Assembly: GCF_002979865.1 (NCBI RefSeq)
Contig: NZ_PCPZ01000002.1
Span: 558,001-622,000, forward strand
From: Arthrobacter sp. MYb214
GTDB lineage: Bacteria; Actinomycetota; Actinomycetes; Actinomycetales; Micrococcaceae
Reading direction: 5' to 3'
Length of the DNA: 64,000 nt
Position numbers and translations under genes: made by a program. Of this stretch, positions 63,798 through 64,000 are shown piece by piece. The notes below the pieces were generated by a model. It made no database searches and was not told the origin of the DNA. It saw nothing but the letters and a program-made list of their open reading frames with translations. Positions within the stretch are counted from its first letter, which is position 1, and each line of letters starts with the position of its first letter.

Positions 63798-64000
63798 ATG
63801 TCTGATCAGACAACTGAACAAGCTCCTGTCGGGGAGTCCAATGTTCCGCACCCAACCGATGAAGCCGGCATCCAGGGCGCGGTCGACGCCGCCCTGGCAG
63901 CCATCCAGGCCGCTGGCGACCTGAACGAGCTGAAGGAAGCGCGCCTGGCCCACACCGGCGAGAAGTCCGCGCTGTCCCTGGCCAACCGCCAGATCGGCAA
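63798..64000 (+). CDS. pheS: Phenylalanine-tRNA ligase alpha subunit, 3' truncated by window end
   Basis: The frame from ATG 63798 is open to the window edge, giving 67 residues. AALAAIQAAGDLNELKEARL then HTGEKSALSLANRQIG matches the N-terminal coiled-coil of PheS. The usual location after the infC-rplT-trmH genes supports this. Only the N-terminus is seen. Confidence 0.85.
   Translation, partial: MSDQTTEQAPVGESNVPHPTDEAGIQGAVDAALAAIQAAGDLNELKEARLAHTGEKSALSLANRQIG

Noticed and set aside
1-64000. CRISPR arrays, insertion sequences, prophage, tRNA or rRNA genes
   Set aside because: I saw no regularly spaced repeats, no transposase or phage proteins and no cloverleaf-like sequence; a tRNA scan was not possible by eye, so a missed tRNA cannot be fully excluded.

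Overview
The window is a stretch of a high-G+C Gram-positive chromosome, most likely a Micrococcaceae actinobacterium of the Arthrobacter/Glutamicibacter type. The support is a mycothione reductase (mycothiol users are actinobacteria), a ClgR-type regulator, a DUF3046 gene next to recA, a bifunctional PriA in the his operon, actinobacterial SOS boxes, frequent GTG starts and roughly 60% G+C. About 60 protein genes are packed tightly. I recognised no tRNA, rRNA, CRISPR array, insertion sequence or prophage.

Region 1 (1-10.5 kb) is catabolic. A 5'-truncated thiamine-diphosphate enzyme converges on an amino-acid permease. Next comes a reverse-strand operon for CoA-dependent aromatic breakdown: a FAH-family hydrolase, a small cupin, an acyl-CoA thioesterase, an aryl-CoA ligase and a large flavin monooxygenase fused to an Old-Yellow-Enzyme-type reductase. 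A divergent RidA deaminase and a PaaX-family repressor flank it. The set fits activation, 5-hydroxylation, thioester release, ring cleavage and hydrolysis of salicylate or, more interestingly, anthranilate.

Region 2 (10.5-20.5 kb) holds a divergent S-adenosylhomocysteine-type nucleosidase/luxS pair and two small lipoproteins. It then has housekeeping genes: an M16 peptidase, dapB, dapA and ribonuclease J, with a hydrolase and an acyltransferase-like membrane protein.

Region 3 (20.5-34.1 kb) appears inserted between rnj and ftsK, genes I expect to lie close together in relatives. It has a four-gene OpuC-type ABC importer, then the most striking locus: an eight-gene operon encoding a nicotianamine/staphylopine-like opine metallophore pathway. 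It comprises a DapF-fold histidine racemase (cntK-like), a nicotianamine-synthase-like enzyme (cntL-like), an opine dehydrogenase (cntM-like), an MFS exporter and an iron-siderophore-type binding protein, permease and ATPase. A Zur/Fur-type palindrome lies between the -35 and -10 of its promoter, so zinc control is likely. Mycothione reductase and two small envelope proteins follow.

Region 4 (34.1-64 kb) is conserved core: ftsK, pgsA, pncC/cinA, clgR, DUF3046, recA, recX, miaB, miaA, dapF, an RsmC-like methyltransferase, hflX, a DinG-like helicase, a GH76 protein, lexA with a divergent LysM SOS gene, hisC-hisB-hisH-priA, SseB, an MFS protein, a GNAT enzyme, DUF1844, infC-rpmI-rplT, a TrmH-family methyltransferase, a MutT-like Nudix enzyme, an LppM-like protein and the start of pheS. 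Oddities include an ATC start codon for infC, a ribosomal protein L20 with an extra C-terminal domain, and a long perfect hairpin at the recA/recX junction.
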